Of a stretch of DNA of 64,000 nt, positions 26,649-39,004 are shown piece by piece. The stretch lies in the NCBI GenBank assembly GCA_014529385.2, contig CM043964.1:139090529-139154528 (forward strand), given 5' to 3'. Origin of the DNA: Adiantum capillus-veneris (lineage: Eukaryota > Streptophyta > Polypodiopsida > Polypodiales > Pteridaceae). Below the pieces are notes generated by a model. The model did not search any database and was not told the origin of the DNA. It was given only the letters and a program-made list of their open reading frames with translations. The position numbers were made by a program, and so were the translations under genes. Position 1 is the first letter of the stretch. Every line of letters starts with the position of its first letter.

Positions 26649-27220
26649 CCGACACGGAGTGGCGGAATTCCACCCCAGAGAGTATTGGCCCCAAACCTTG
26701 GCCCCCCTTTCGGTATTTTTTTATATTGCATCAACACAGTACAAGCCGATACTCCAGACTCTACACCTTCTCTAGGAAGCATGCCAGAGAATAAGCCCAT
26801 GGCCCTAGGCCCCAAAAGCAGTTTACATGAAAAGCCTTCAAACTCAAAAGCATCTGGTCCAAAAGCAATGCCTAAAAGTTGCCAGCGTAAATCACGGAAA
26901 TCCGGACAACTGCCACGTCAGTAGTCAGTGCAAAACACGAAGATCCGTACAATCTGCCACGTCATCAGTAAGCGAAAAATCCGGAGCATTCGTATAGCTG
27001 CCTTGTCATCATTTTTTGTGCAAGTCTTGGTGTGTGTGACGTGTGTGGGTCCTGCTTTATTTTAATTCCTTTGTCGTTGGGCCTCCATTGGACGGGGTCC
27101 CCATAAGTTGGTAGCACTTCTTCTTCTATTACTTTTTCTTCTTAGGGTTTAGGCCCCTCGGCCAGGATTTGCAAGTTGGCTCCATCCTTCAGGGCTTTGA
27201 CATGTTAGCAGTTTGTGACA
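26491..27220 (-). repeat. 5' LTR of element A
   Basis: Minus-strand LTR bounded by TGTCACAAG at 26491 and TTTGTGACA at 27220. It holds TGCCACGTCA motifs at 26911 and 26955, the conserved box at 26685-26736 and a (GA)n tract at 26571-26646. It pairs with 12701-13471. Confidence 0.87.
26571..26646 (+). repeat. (GA)n microsatellite inside the 5' LTR of A
   Basis: About 38 GA units. Confidence 0.95.
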
Positions 27221-27294
27221 TTTTGTATCGGATTCACCATGATGTAACTTTGGGTCTCATACGACAATATGGCCTTTAGTAGAAGTTAATATCA

Positions 27295-27340
<46 letters not shown>
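27221..27340 (+). pseudogene. 3' end of the split L2 LINE with (TC)n tail
   Basis: TTTTGTATCGGATTCACCAT and the following text up to AGAAGTTAATATCATTCC match the 3' end of the L2 copy at 35835-35928. A TC tract (27299-27340) follows, as it does there. It completes the L2 copy interrupted at 12700. Confidence 0.75.
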
Positions 27341-27343
<3 letters not shown>

Positions 27344-28190
27344 AAAAGTGGGGCTTTGACCCTTTGCATTACATAAAAATCCACCATCGGTCCATATACA
27401 AGAAATATGGATTGATGAGAGCATGGGGGAAATTCCCATAACAAACCCCAAGATACATCCAAAGATAAAGATACTCTAATCAGGCAATGAAAGGTAGCTA
27501 GCTATCCGGATAGCAATCAAGTCTACACAAATCTGCCCAAAGCTCTATCCACCTCGAACAGTGTAGCAAAAACCACAAAAGTCTAGAACTGTGTATCTGG
27601 CTGATATAAAGCATCCATTGCAAAAGCTGCCTATAGCAACTCACAAAACCCAAGGGACCGTGAAACCTCTAGGCGGTGCCTCTGAAATGATCCGCATCCA
27701 CTCCAACAATTCCTTATGGTGAACTCCAAAAAAGGAAGCAAAGCTATGGCAAAACCATAGAGAGTCAGGAGGGACGCACTCGTCGTTCACCTCAAAAGCC
27801 AAGGGAAGGTACCCAGATGCACGTCTCTTTGACCAAAACAACTTCCCTAGAGCCTCGTTAAACTGACTCTCAAACAAATTTGCAAACTGTTTGATATCCA
27901 TAAAAAAATCGTTGGCCTCAACCATGATCTGCTCCTGTATGGTATCATAACAGCTTCCCTCGTCCAAAAGGAGCCCTCATGTAAAATATGTACTCTGTAT
28001 CTGATCATGGGAGCTCTCTTTGGACCAAGGAGAAAGTGACGCGTTCCTGACCGTTGTAAAAAAACCATGTCAACCCGTAGTGGCCCACTCCTCAAAGAGA
28101 TAGCTAGAGATCTCTAAGGACCAAGCACTGAGTGAATCTCCAAGAGATCCAAAGTCTGTTGAACTGGCCTATCCTAGGGCAACTTCGGTT
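27341..28190 (-). other. Unassigned, possibly decayed LINE ORF2 start (minus)
   Basis: Two overlapping minus-strand frames (28095-27847 and 27967-27641) encode 80-108 residues with no motif I can name with confidence. They lie just after a LINE ORF1 remnant on the same strand, so they may be ORF2 sequence, but the TWN and SDH endonuclease motifs are not visible. Confidence 0.3.
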
Positions 28191-29001
28191 GGTCCTGAAT
28201 TGCCACCGAGTGATGATCCCGCTCTATCCCCCTGTCCAATTGCTTTGGGTCCTCGTGATCCCAATCTAGTAACCTCTCCTCTGGAGGCCTATATGGAGGT
28301 TGCTCCACCACACCCAACCTCTATCTCACTACCTGTCTATAAACAAGGAGAGGTTGTGCCTGTACGTGTCTACCTGCCTGTCTTTGTATTTGTACCTGGT
28401 CAAAACTATGCTGCTACTGACATTGACTCCTCTGATCTCTATCATGCTGTTGCACAGAGTCATACTGTGGCTGTGAGGGTTGTCTCCTGTTATGGTCAGT
28501 GGTTCTTTCTTTGTTGTCGCCCTCTAGGGTAGATGCCCCATCTCATGACATCTAAGGCACGGGCTCGGTCTGCCCATAACCACAATCCATTGTAACACCC
28601 CTTGCCACTCAAAAGTGATGGTATCTGGAAAGACTGGAAAGGATGGTAGCTACCTTTATAGATGGCACAGATGTCTGGATCTAAATTGAACTCATGAATG
28701 GTGTGCCAAACATAGAACCCATTTGTCTCAAGATGTCTGGCAACAAAAACTGTGCAGGTAACTCTGGGAAAGCTATTTTAATAGGATACTTCGGGATCTA
28801 ACATCTATCCTCAAAAGCAGCTAATGTAAAATCCTCATACCATGGGTGCAGACCGAAGCCGAGAGGAGTGCCCTTTGATGAGAAAATAGCAATGAACGTG
28901 CCTTTGCCGAGCAAGGTAATGTCCTCTACTTCGCCTTCATCCAAACCGTTTAGAGAGCATGTGAGCCACTCTCGGATGTTGAGACGAGCATATAGGAACA
29001 T
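28191..29001 (-). pseudogene. LINE ORF1 remnant (minus strand)
   Basis: The frame at 29001-28798 encodes IREWLTCSLNGLDEGEVEDI, then LLGKGTFIAIFSS, similar in layout to the DUF4283-type region of plant LINE ORF1. After a stop comes FPELPAQFLLPDILRQMGSM (near 28770-28700), the usual next block (LPxxxxxxxxLxxIG). A broken zinc-knuckle phrase, CLRCHEMGHLP, lies near 28575-28540. ORF1 binds the element RNA. The plus-strand 110-residue frame at 28200-28532 is Pro-rich and is probably a shadow. Confidence 0.5.
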
Positions 29002-29109
29002 CCAGCTAGGCGACTGGCAATGCCTATGAGAGAGAGAGTCTTTATACGGTCACCAATCTTTTGCTGAAGATCGTTTGACATAATAAATGATGGCTCCATA
29101 GCACTCGAG

Positions 29110-29440
29110 AGAGAGGGATTAAATTAAAAACCAAAGCTGTAGCGGTGAAAACCTGGTTGTGCAGTGCCACAGGGCTAAGGCAGGCTGGTGGGGCAAGGCG
29201 GGCAGTGGCTGGGCAAGGCGGGCAGGCAGGGGCAAGGTGGGCAGTGGCGGTGGCAGTTCGGGCAGCTGGGGCACAGGCACAGGCAGCCCTGAGAGCTTGC
29301 GGCCAGACAGGGCAGCGATGAGCGATGGCGAAGAAGTGAGCTCAGCGGTACACAGAGCCGCTGCAGCATACCCTAACAGAGGCTCCCACAAGGCAGCATG
29401 GCAGTTTTTTAGGGAGTGAACAGCACACGCAGGTCTAGGG
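29110..29440. repeat. GC-rich GGCAAGGCGGGCAGTGGC-type degenerate repeats
   Basis: The block 29170-29300 is built of short repeats of GGCAAGG, CGGGCAG and GTGGC, giving Pro/Leu/Cys or Gly/Ser-rich frames on both strands. It is far more GC-rich than its surroundings. No gene function is supported. Confidence 0.5.
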
Positions 29441-29452
29441 TTACAGAAGAAG

Positions 29453-29456
<4 letters not shown>

Positions 29457-29483
<27 letters not shown>
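29457..29483 (+). repeat. (TC)n microsatellite
   Basis: Short TC tract at the boundary of the GC-rich block. Confidence 0.9.
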
Positions 29484-29487
<4 letters not shown>

Positions 29488-30662
29488 TACCTTCACCTCT
29501 CTATGTATCTTGTCTAGACTCTATCTTAAGGAACCAAGGAACTAAGCAATCAAGCAATGAGTATTTTGTTAGTGTGACAACTGATTCTTACGGCACGTTT
29601 TATCATCCTTTTTTTTTGTTCACGTTGTTCATCTAAACTTTCCTTTCTATCGTGCTTTCTTTTCATGTAGTTTATCTAATCTCCCCAAATTTGCACTCTG
29701 TTTTGAAGGAGTTTCACCAAAAATTCACCATTGCAAGTGTTCACATGCGGGGTAAGACGGGCTTATGTCTGTTATCGAGGTGGGAGTTCATGGTTGCACT
29801 TACCTCTGATGCTGATAGCATCATTTTGATTTGTAAAGACTTGGAGCTTGATCTGGGCTTCTTTATGCATTATCTTTTTCTTGAGAAATTTGTGTCTTAC
29901 TGGTGAAACTCGAGATGATAGCCCATTTTCACATGTTCAACTCGTCTTTTCATTCGAGAAAAAGATAATCAATGTATAAACCAAACAGAGGGGTACAATC
30001 CTTTGTGCAACTGCCAACATTTCAAGAGTCTTGGAGAGTCTGAAATTTTCAATAAGACATGCAAACTTTACAATTGTGAAGTTTTCGTCCGAGTTGCGAC
30101 CAGTTGATATTGTGCTAATTCTTTCTATCTTCTGTGGTGTGTATGCCATATCAACTACCTTATTTTTGTGCTAATCTTTCCTATTTAAGGTTTCTGCTAG
30201 CGCTAGGCTTCATTATGGCTGAGTCTGCCTTACATCTCTAGATTTATGACAGAAACCCAGTACGCAGATCTGTGTGTGTGGGAGCATATATTAGCACCTA
30301 GTTCTACATCCGCTATTGGGCGCTAACGACGTTAGTGGGGATATCGTAGTATTTAGTCAATACTATGCATGATGGAGCTATTGGTTATATTGTCTTATGG
30401 ATAAGTCTATGCCTTGCACTTCCCTTTGAAGGTGAATGTGGGCTTCTCCTAGATTCATCTAGGTATGTGTTGATATGAGAGAGTCTAACTAATTGTTGTT
30501 AACTAATTGTATTGCATGTCGGAAGCTTTAAAGCTTCCAAGCAGCACTCTTGTTTGTGATTGCTCGTGCGTCTGTCTTGGATACCAGTGGCTACTCATGT
30601 GGTGGAATAAGTAATAAATTTAAAAGTTCCTCAAATGTGGTTAATTCTATTAACAAGATTAG
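29484..30662 (+). other. Unassigned stretch upstream of a putative host gene
   Basis: AT-rich with no transposon domains. It could hold upstream exons and introns of the gene at 30663-31738: one open stretch (29652-29906) and a Ser/Asn-rich one (about 30570-30690) are possible exons, but I cannot connect them in phase. Confidence 0.35.
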
Positions 30663-31738
30663 GGAAGCATCACCAGAAGCCTATATGCTGGTGGTTATCT
30701 GAGGTACATTTTATGTAATTTGTATTTAGCAAATTTTGGGTTTGACTGTGGCTCTTAAATTGCAGTGAGGAACTCTTGTTTGAAGAAGGGGATGTGATTT
30801 CCACCGATGTCCCATCTGTCACAAACTTGCTGGAAGTGACTGGAATGAGTGATACACGCAATCCTGGTTTTGCAAATAGTGCATCTTTGCCTGGCTCCGG
30901 CAAAATAGGACAGCAGAGTATGCAGTTTCGACCTGGGCAGGTGGCTACTGGCTACAGGTATCTACACTCAACAGGCCCATTGATGACATATTTTTGGTTG
31001 ATCATTTGATTATAAGATGGAGAAATTTCTTTGGGTGTACCTCATTGGTTTATGTGACTAGATGATAACATACTAATTTCTAAAGAGCACCAGGTAGGTT
31101 TATGTTTCTGATGTATATTTACATACTGTGCAGGCCAGCTACAACAGGGCCTGTTTACACTGATGGTGGGTCACCCACGTCTCGTGGGTGGAATACTCAT
31201 TACAGACCTTACCATAATCATCATCCCCAGCAGATTTCTCAAAGTCGTCTTGGTCAGCAGTCTAGTCACTTTGATCAGCATCAACAACAATATCCTTTCC
31301 AATCACTGAGTGTGCGCTCATCTGAGCAACTTCCCATTCCCTTCTCGCTAGCCCATCCTCAGCTTGGCCACCAATTCTTAGCCCAAAGTATTCAGGCATC
31401 TGTGGGCCCTTTTGTTATGCCAGGTAATGTACATACTCATGTGATAAGGTCATAAAAAATTTGTCTGCTTGAATCGACTGATAATTTCAGTCATTTTCAG
31501 GTGCCTCTGTACCTGCACAGGGGATGCCCATACATAACCAGATGAGTCCTGTAGGGCCTCCTCATTGGGCTTCAGGCTTTCCTGGTCAGAGACGTTCATG
31601 AATTTAAGCTCAATTATAACCTTCTTTTAATGCAAGTTTCTTACACTTACTGCATGTCAAACAGGTCAAAGGTATGGACCTTTAAGTAGGGCATTCCCGC
31701 CCATTCATACTCGAAAAGATGGAAGGACAGATATGTAG
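30663..31738 (+). CDS. C-terminal exons of an unrecognised Gln/Pro/Ser-rich host protein
   Basis: Proposed exons are 30663-30703, 30766-30957, 31134-31423, 31501-31584 and 31665-31738, each with AG before and GT after, ending at TAG 31736-31738. Reading phase is kept across all four introns, which is hard to explain by chance. The joined 227-residue end has an acidic start (EELLFEEGDVIST), a His/Gln-rich middle (HNHHPQQISQSRLGQQSSHF) and a Gly/Pro/Met-rich tail ending DGRTDM. I see no catalytic domain, membrane segment or transposon motif. Low-complexity tails like this are common in plant transcription or RNA regulators, but that is only a guess. Upstream exons are not identified. The fourth donor (GTCAGA) is weak. 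Confidence 0.5.
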
Positions 31739-32317
31739 CTTGTTGATGAATCAAGAATTCTCAGATACGATGCTGCATCATCGTGATTGGGATTGCTTTC
31801 TAAAGTGATATTTATTTAGCAAAGGTCAAATCATTTTTCAAGCCTTCGCTTTCAAAGAGGAGAGGAGTGTCAGATGAGCTCGAGGAGTATATGACATGTA
31901 TGAAGTTCAAGCCAATCCTCCAAAGGGGAGAGAAAAGCAGAAAGAAAGTCGACTTCTTTACCTTGCCCATTTCAGCGGTGCGTATTATACACGGTGGATA
32001 CCAAGCAGTTAGCATCTCATTAAATGTTTGTGAACACAGCAATACATTCAATACAAGCATTGGACATCAAAGGAATGTGGTTATGTATCTTTAACCCATC
32101 CTTCCAGGCTAGTTGCCGCTGCTCTTGTTAGCTGCTATCTTTACTCTCTTTATTCTTGTCGAGAAGGATAGTTATTGCCCATATTGCTTTCTTCATTCTT
32201 CATAAGTCTCATTGTACTTTGTTAAGCAGTAAAGCTGTATTAAGCAGGGACGTGACCACTTGTGCTTTGTGTGCTCCATTATGAGACATCTGCTATTTCA
32301 TGAGGTGATGTGGATAT

Positions 32318-32320
<3 letters not shown>
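31739..32320 (+). other. Probable 3' UTR and flank of the host gene
   Basis: AT-rich with no transposon similarity. A 75-residue frame at 31867-32094 (ELEEYMTCMKFKPILQRGEK) is unassigned and could be an alternative exon. Confidence 0.35.

Positions 32321-32363
<43 letters not shown>
32321..32363 (+). repeat. (TC)n microsatellite at the 5' border of LINE copy L2-i
   Basis: TC tract ending at 32363; LINE coding sequence begins immediately after. Confidence 0.95.
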
Positions 32364-32365
<2 letters not shown>

Positions 32366-32689
32366 GGCTTTGATGGGGGTTCATGAGCCGATGCACTCAA
32401 GAGCTTGGAGAATGTGCAACAAGAAAAATGGGAGCAAGGGGGAAACCTCGAAAGAAAGGGCACTCATCCTTCGCTTTTCCTCCATCGAAGCGATGGACTT
32501 TTTGAAGAAGAGACCTACTCTTAAGAAAACGGGCATCTTTCTCGGGGATGATCTTACTCTCACAGATCGCTGATATTCAGGAGGTATGCCAGAGATTAGA
32601 GCGGCAAAGGAAAAAGGTAAGATTGCCTTTTACCGAGATGGAAGAGTGGTGATATTGGAACCACGCTCCACATGACGGTGTGAGACCTA

Positions 32690-33670
32690 TGGGACTGCAC
32701 TCAAAGTTGCTACCTGGAATTGTAATGGATCTATGCGTCTTGATGTGGGTGCTTTTGAGGAAAGTTTTAGTGGGAGAGACATCATCTTCTACTCTGAGAC
32801 ACACCAGGCCCGTGGGCAGTCTATGCCTTACATTAGTGGATACAGATGGGAGACCACCTATAGACAGGAGACACGATCATAGCACCGAGGGCGGGGCTCA
32901 GGAGGAGTGACAATGCTATTCAGGGTGGAGTTACATCCATTCATACATATAGCTCGCATGGATGAGCAAGCTTGTTACATTTGGGTGAGACTGAGAGCAG
33001 AGGCAAATATCTTTACATTGCTATTTGCTACTTTCCCCCGAGTACGTCAGTGTATGCACCACCAGAGATGGTGACATCATCATTTTAGGGCACTTCAATG
33101 CTAGGACTGCCCATCATCAGACAGTTTTTTATGATACTTTAGAGGAGATGCTGAGAGAGCTGGATGTTGCAGAGACGGGCCTATCCAAACTATCACAAGA
33201 TGGGGAATATACTGAGTATGGATGACACTTGATAGACATGGGGACTGCACATGGAGTGATCATCTTGAATGGCCTACAAAGATTTCCCAATGCGGGGGGT
33301 TCTACATGCTTTCCACACAGACATGGAGCCAGCACAGTGGATTATGTCATGGCACTACCGAGTCTCATCCCTGGTATCCAAGATCTCACGGTTGGACCCA
33401 GACCTGTTGGTGTGGCAGTGGATCATGCTCTTGTGTCGCTGACCATCTCTTTCCAGTTTAGTGTAGCACACAGGCCATAGGCAGTAGCCCCTACTCGCTA
33501 CACCTTCACACGAGAAACGGACTGTGTATACATAGATGGGATCTACAGACGCCTGTGTACAAAAGAGCCAGGGCGACCTCTGGAGGAGCTTACTACTATA
33601 CTGACAGAGACATTACATGATGCAGCAGCGGAGGCATATCCACACACCCAACCTGAGCAGAGACGCTGTT
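32690..33670 (+). pseudogene. ORF2 endonuclease of LINE L2-i
   Basis: AP-endonuclease-like (EEP) domain that nicks the target. Passages over several frames are VATWNCNG (metal-binding Asn), FYSETHQ (catalytic Glu), ILGHFNARTAHH (normally GDFNAR; the Asp is replaced by His), THGASTVDYVM and VAVDHALVSLTISF, which correspond to the later EEP motifs. At least four frame breaks. The same domain segment is in L2-ii (35991-36290). Confidence 0.8.
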
Positions 33671-33678
33671 TTGGGAGC

Positions 33679-35400
33679 ATGCCCCAGAACAGTTGGTATG
33701 ATGAGGAATGCCGCGAGACTAGAGCTAGAATTCAGAGGGAGGTGCGATGGGCAGAGAGAGAGAGGATATGCGCAGCCGGGCAGGCAGGGTTCGTGAGAGG
33801 TTTTTCTACTCTTGACCATATCTTGATACTCATAGCCATCATTGAGGAGGGCATATCACATGGGCGACGGATCTATTGTAGCTTTGTGGACTTCCGCAAA
33901 GTGTTTGACACAGTACCCAGAGCTAGATTGATGCGCAGATTACACGAGATGGGAGTACCCATAGAGCTCATTCGGGGGGTCATGGCATTATATAGGTCAA
34001 TAGTGGGGCATGTACGCACCTCAGAGGGCCTATCTACAGCGGTTCACTCCACTATTGGAGTGAAGTAGGGTTGCCCGCTCTCTCCTACTCTATTTGGTAT
34101 GTATGTGGATGAGGTTTCTAACTATATTGAGAGAGATGGTGATAGAGGTGCACAGCTGGGAGGGACATGGATTCCACTATTGTTATATGCTGATGATATT
34201 GTGTTGATCTCCGACTCTCCGGAGGGGATGCAACGTCACTTGGATGCTTTGCATAGGTTCGCTCATGAAAGTGGTTTGTCTATCAACCTTGGTAAAGCCA
34301 AGGTCATGGTATTTAATGCCACCCCACAGTGGATCAGGAGGTCAGCGCCCGCATTCACATACGTCCAAGAGACAGTGGAGTATACAGATGCTTACACTTA
34401 TCTTTGAGTCCTTTTCAATGGACCAGCATTTTCATTGAGGAGAGCAACAGAGACTAGATTGACTAGAGCCCACGCAGGATTGGGTAGATTGGAGAGGATG
34501 TGTTCACATGTTCAGTTTTAGGAGGCTCGGACGAAGCTCTGGCTCTTTGACACTTTGGTGGCTTCTGCATTGCTCTATGGAGCTGAGATTTGGGGACCTT
34601 CATTGGACCATCACGGGAGGACAGGTCGCAGTGATGGATGGGGGGACATGGAGAAGCCACTAGTCTCTATGATCTCGCCGCTCATTAGAGCCAAGGCTTC
34701 AGTACCACGTGCCATTATCCGGGCAGAGCTAGCTGTCCCCCCCACTAGTGATGGAGGCCTTCACTAGATCTGTCTGCTTCATACACCGCATGTGGGAACT
34801 TCCTAGAGATAGATATGTCCGCCTTGCACTTGAGTCCTCTTCACAGTTAGCCATGCAGGGAGATACAGCATGCTGGTATGGGGAAATGACAAAATGGTTT
34901 CAGGCGCATGGGTTCAGCATAGACAGATTGCCCCCCTTCCAGTACTCACTGGATGCACCCTCTCTGACTCTTACACAATCCGAGAACACCAGGCTCATCC
35001 GCCAAGACTTGACTCAACTAGACACCTGGACAACATGGATACAACCAGCTTAGGAGTTGGACACGAAGATGGCTTTCTACATAGAGCATCTTCTCCAGCT
35101 TACGGAGGACGGTTTTGTGACGAAGCCCGGATACATGGACACCCACCTGTCTCATGGGATACGATGTGCTATTGGTCAGATACGCACATCTTCACACCAC
35201 TTACGGATTGAGACTGGGAGATATAGTGGAGTACCGGCAGAGGCGAGGACATGCCTCCTATGTGACATGGAGCCTGAGACAGAGTTGCACTACACTTGCC
35301 ACTGCCCCGTTTACTACGAGATACGTGGCCGCTTCCACTGCTTGTTCAGAGAGGGCTTTGGACCACTCTCTAGAGTCATGTGATACGAGGATCAGAGATG
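33679..35400 (+). pseudogene. ORF2 reverse transcriptase and C-terminal region of LINE L2-i
   Basis: RT motifs: GFSTLDHILILIAI, YCSFVDFRKVFDTVPRA, HSTIGVKxGCPLSPTLFG (stop in place of Gln at 34066) and LLLYADDIVLISD, with an intact catalytic YADD near 34187-34198. It continues with INLGKAKVMVFN, then LFNGP and the post-RT region. The C-terminus has a Cys-rich module, CLLCDMEPETELHYTCHCP (CX2C...H...C), then YYEIRGRFHCLFREGF. The enzyme copies its RNA at the nicked target. Frames are broken several times. The LINE clade is uncertain. Confidence 0.85.
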
Positions 35401-35928
35401 CTTGGGTCTGTTTTTTCTCGAGCTGCGCAGACACAGAGAGAGCCTGACGAGGGGAGAGGCTAGCCAGTCTTAGAGACGGATCACAGACTTCTTTAGAGAA
35501 GACACTAGACACCCAGAGGAGCTACTACCACAGGAGAGCTCGTCGCCTCACACGAGAGGCACACTGATCGACCGAGCGACCGAGCTAGGGAGATCCAGAG
35601 GCCCACGACTGCGGAGGACTACACAGCATCGACGGAGGTTGCATCAAAGGATTCGGATCACTCTGGCTTGACAGGCACGACGCCCGGTCAGGCTATTGAC
35701 CATGGAGGAGATTGATGAGATCCGCCGGCGACCGATGTTGGATCTTTTGTGATTTAGCTATCCCACCTAGCTGCTTAGCTCACACCTAGCAGTTTAGGAT
35801 TCCATAGTATTTATTTTGTCAGTTTTGTTACACTGACCTTGTATCAGATTTATCACATTGTAACTTTCTGGTCTCATAGGTCACTTTGGCCTTTTGAAGA
35901 CGTTAATATAACATTTCATTTCATTTCA

Positions 35929-35940
35929 TCTCTCTCTCTC

Positions 35941-35990
<50 letters not shown>
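35929..35990 (+). repeat. (TC)n microsatellite between LINE copies L2-i and L2-ii
   Basis: About 60 bases of TC with one CC interruption. It is both the tail of L2-i and the exact 5' junction of L2-ii. Confidence 0.95.
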
Positions 35991-35992
<2 letters not shown>

Positions 35993-38900
35993 GATGTGGA
36001 GCATACTGAGTATGGACGGCACTTGATAGACATGGGGACTGCACATGGACTGGCCATCTTGAATGGCCTACAAAGATTTCCTACTGCGGGAGGTTTTACA
36101 TGCTTTCCACATAGACATGGTGCCAGCACAATGGATTATGTCATGGCACAGCCGAACGTTATCTCTAGTATCCAGGACCTAAAGTTGGACCCATACCTGT
36201 TGAGGTGGTAGTGGATCATGCCCTTGTATCGATGACCATCTCTTTCCAGTTTAGTGTAGTACTCATGCCATGGGTAGCAGCCCCTACTCTCTACACCTTT
36301 ACACCGGAGACGGACTTTGTCTACATAGACAAGATCTACAGACGCCTGTGCACTGAGGAGCCATGGCGACCTCTGGAGTACTACTGTGCTGACACAGACA
36401 CTGCATGATGCAGAAGCAGAGGCATACCAACACACCCAGCCTGAGCGGAGAGGACGGTCTGGGAGCATGCCCCAGAACAGTTGGTATGATGAGGAGTGCC
36501 TTGAGATGAGAGAGAGACTTTAGAGGGACACCGGTGCTCTTGGGGGACATCACTCACAGAGAGTCTCAGATTGCCTTCCGATGCCTAGTGCGGTGGAAGA
36601 AGAGGGCTTTTTTGGCTGGACTAGAGCAGGATCTATATTAGCTATTCTTGAGTCAAGACTCAGGTGAGGCATGGCGACTCTTTCATGAGCACTCCCCCCC
36701 TCCTGCCATTACTTTTACAAAGGCCTGGGCTAGTATGCATCATCTTTGTACACAGTTCTTGGACAACCGCCTCTTCCCAACCCCCTCGAGCCATGCCTAC
36801 ACACGTGCTTTTTTAACCGCTGAGTTGGTGAAGAAGGCCATTGATAGGATGAGGACTGGGAGAGCATATGATCATGATGGCTTAGTGGCTGAGCATTTTA
36901 TACATACCAGGGATCTGATCACAAAGCTTCTAGCAGTGGTGTTCAACCGTGCCATGTGTGTGGGCATGGCTGATACTTGGAGTTTATCTACTATTTTACC
37001 CATCTTCAAGTCAAGAGACCCTATGGAGCTTGGGAACCATCGCACTATCATGATTGGACACACATTGGTATGGTTGTACGCATCCATTCTTGAACAACAG
37101 CCGAGTAGATGGGCAGAGAGGGAGGGCATACGTGCAGCGGGGCAAGCAATGTTCAGGAGAGGTTTCTCTACTCTTGACCACATTCTGACACTCAGAGCCA
37201 TTGTTGAGGAGGGCAGATCACATGGGAGACGGATCTATTGTAGCTTTGTGGATTTTTGCAAAGCATTTGACACAGTGCCCACAGCTAGATTGATGCGCAG
37301 ACTACAGGAGATGGAGTACCCACAGAGCTGATTTGGGGAATCATGGCATTATACAGGTCAGTAGAGGGGCATGTACGCACTCCCGAGGGGCTATGTACAT
37401 TGGTTCACTCCACTATCGGGGTGAAGCAGGGTTGTCCGCTCTCTCCTACTCTATTTGGTATGTATGTAGATGGGGTTTCTATGTATATTGAGAGAGATGG
37501 TGATAGAGGAGCACATTTGGCAGTGACATGGATTCCACTATTTCCTATATTCTGATGAATTGTGTTGATCTCTGACTCTCCGGAGGGGATGCAACGTCAC
37601 TTGGATGCATTGCATAGGTTTGCCCACGACCGTGGTTCGTCTGTCAACCTTGGTAAAACCGAGGTTATGGTGTTTAATACCACCCCAAGTGGATCAGGAG
37701 AGCAAGACCCGCATTCACATACGGCCATGAGACAGTGGAGTGTACAGATGCTCACACCTACCTTGGGGTGGTCTTTAGTGGACCAACATTTTCATTGAGG
37801 AGAGCAGCAGAGACCGGATTGACCAGAGCCTATGCAGCATTGGGGGGATTGGAGAGGATGTGTTCACAAATTCAGTTTCAGGAGCCTAGCTTTTTGACAC
37901 TCTGGTGGCTTCCGCATTGCTCTATGTATGGAGTTTAGATATGGGGGCCCTCTTTAGACCATCATGGGAGATCGGGTAGCATTGATGGATGGAGAGGCAT
38001 GGAGAAGCCTCTGGTCTCTATGATCTCGCGGCTTATTAGAGCCAAGGTGTCAGTACCACATGATATTATTCGAGCAGAGCTAGCTGCCCCCCCACTAGTG
38101 GTTGAGGCACTCATCAGATCAGTCTCCTTTATACACCGCTTATGGGACCTCCCTAGAGATAGATATGCCCGCCTAGCGCTTGTGTCCTCTTGACAGCTAG
38201 CTATGTAGGGAGATATAACATGCTGGTATGGGGAGATGACATCATGGTTTCAGGGACATGGATTCAGCATGGACAGATTGCCCCCTTTCCAGTACTCATT
38301 GGATGCACCATCTTTGGCTCTTACACAGTCCGAGATCACCAGGCTAATCCGCTAGGACCTGACTCAGCTAGATACGAGGAGGACTTGGATATAGCCGACA
38401 CAGGAACTTGGCACGAAGATCGCTTTCTATAGAGAGCATCTTCTCCAGCTTATTGAGGATGGTTTTGTGACGAGGCCCAGATACATGGATACCCACTTAT
38501 CTCATGGGATACGATGCGCTATTGGCCAGATACGCACATCTTCACACCAACTTCGTGTCGAGACTGGTAGATACAACGGAGTACCAGCAGAGGCGAGGAC
38601 ATGTCCCCTATGTCACATGGAGCCGGAGACAGAGTTGCACTACACATACCTTTGCCGAGTTAACTATGAGATACGAGGCCGCTTTCACTGCCTGTTCAGA
38701 GAGGGCTTTGGACCCGTCTCTACAGTCATGGGGTATGAGGCTCAGAGATGTAGCGTAGACACAGAGAGAGTCTAATGAGAGGAGAGGCTAGCCAGTCTCA
38801 GAGACGAATCATAGACTTCTTTAGAGCGGGCACTAGGTAGCCGGAGGAGCAGCTACCGCAACAGAGCTCACATTCTCCTTATACCAAAGGCATGTTGATC

Positions 38901-39004
38901 GATAAAGCGACCGAGCTAGGAAGATCCGGACATCCACGACTGCGGAGGACTACACAGCTTCGTCGGAGGCTGCATCAGAGGATTTGGGTCACTTTGGCCC
39001 GACA
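35991..39004 (+). mobile_element. LINE copy L2-ii (5' truncated in the endonuclease)
   Basis: It starts abruptly at a point matching 33198 of L2-i. It contains the endonuclease end (HRHGASTMDYVMAQ), the linker and RT N-terminus missing from L2-i (36560-37120: KKAIDRMRTGRAYDHDGLVA, LPIFKSRDPMELGNHRTIMI), the RT core (FVDFCKAFDTVP; GVKQGCPLSPTLFG intact; the YADD region damaged near 37545 by a frameshift), and the C-terminal module CPLCHMEPETELHYTYLC. It ends within the 3' region at about 39004, where an inverted LINE begins. Confidence 0.87.

Larger units (their letters stand above)
32364..35928 (+). mobile_element. LINE copy L2-i (non-LTR retrotransposon, 5' truncated)
   Basis: It begins inside ORF1 (32400-32680, with LKKTGIFLGDDLT and EKGKIAFYRDGRVVI). 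The endonuclease, RT and C-terminal parts follow in order. It ends in a 3' UTR finishing GTTAATATAACATTTCATTT, then (TC)n. Compared with L2-ii it lacks about 550 bases between endonuclease and RT. Stops and frameshifts are frequent. Confidence 0.88.

Noticed and set aside
28200-28532. Pro-rich 110-residue plus-strand protein
   Set aside because: It lies opposite the zinc-knuckle region of a LINE ORF1 remnant and has no motif; probably a shadow frame.
29159-29419. Gly/Ser-rich or Pro/Leu-rich structural protein
   Set aside because: The frame is built from short GC-rich DNA repeats and is open on both strands; no start context, domain or homologue is recognisable.
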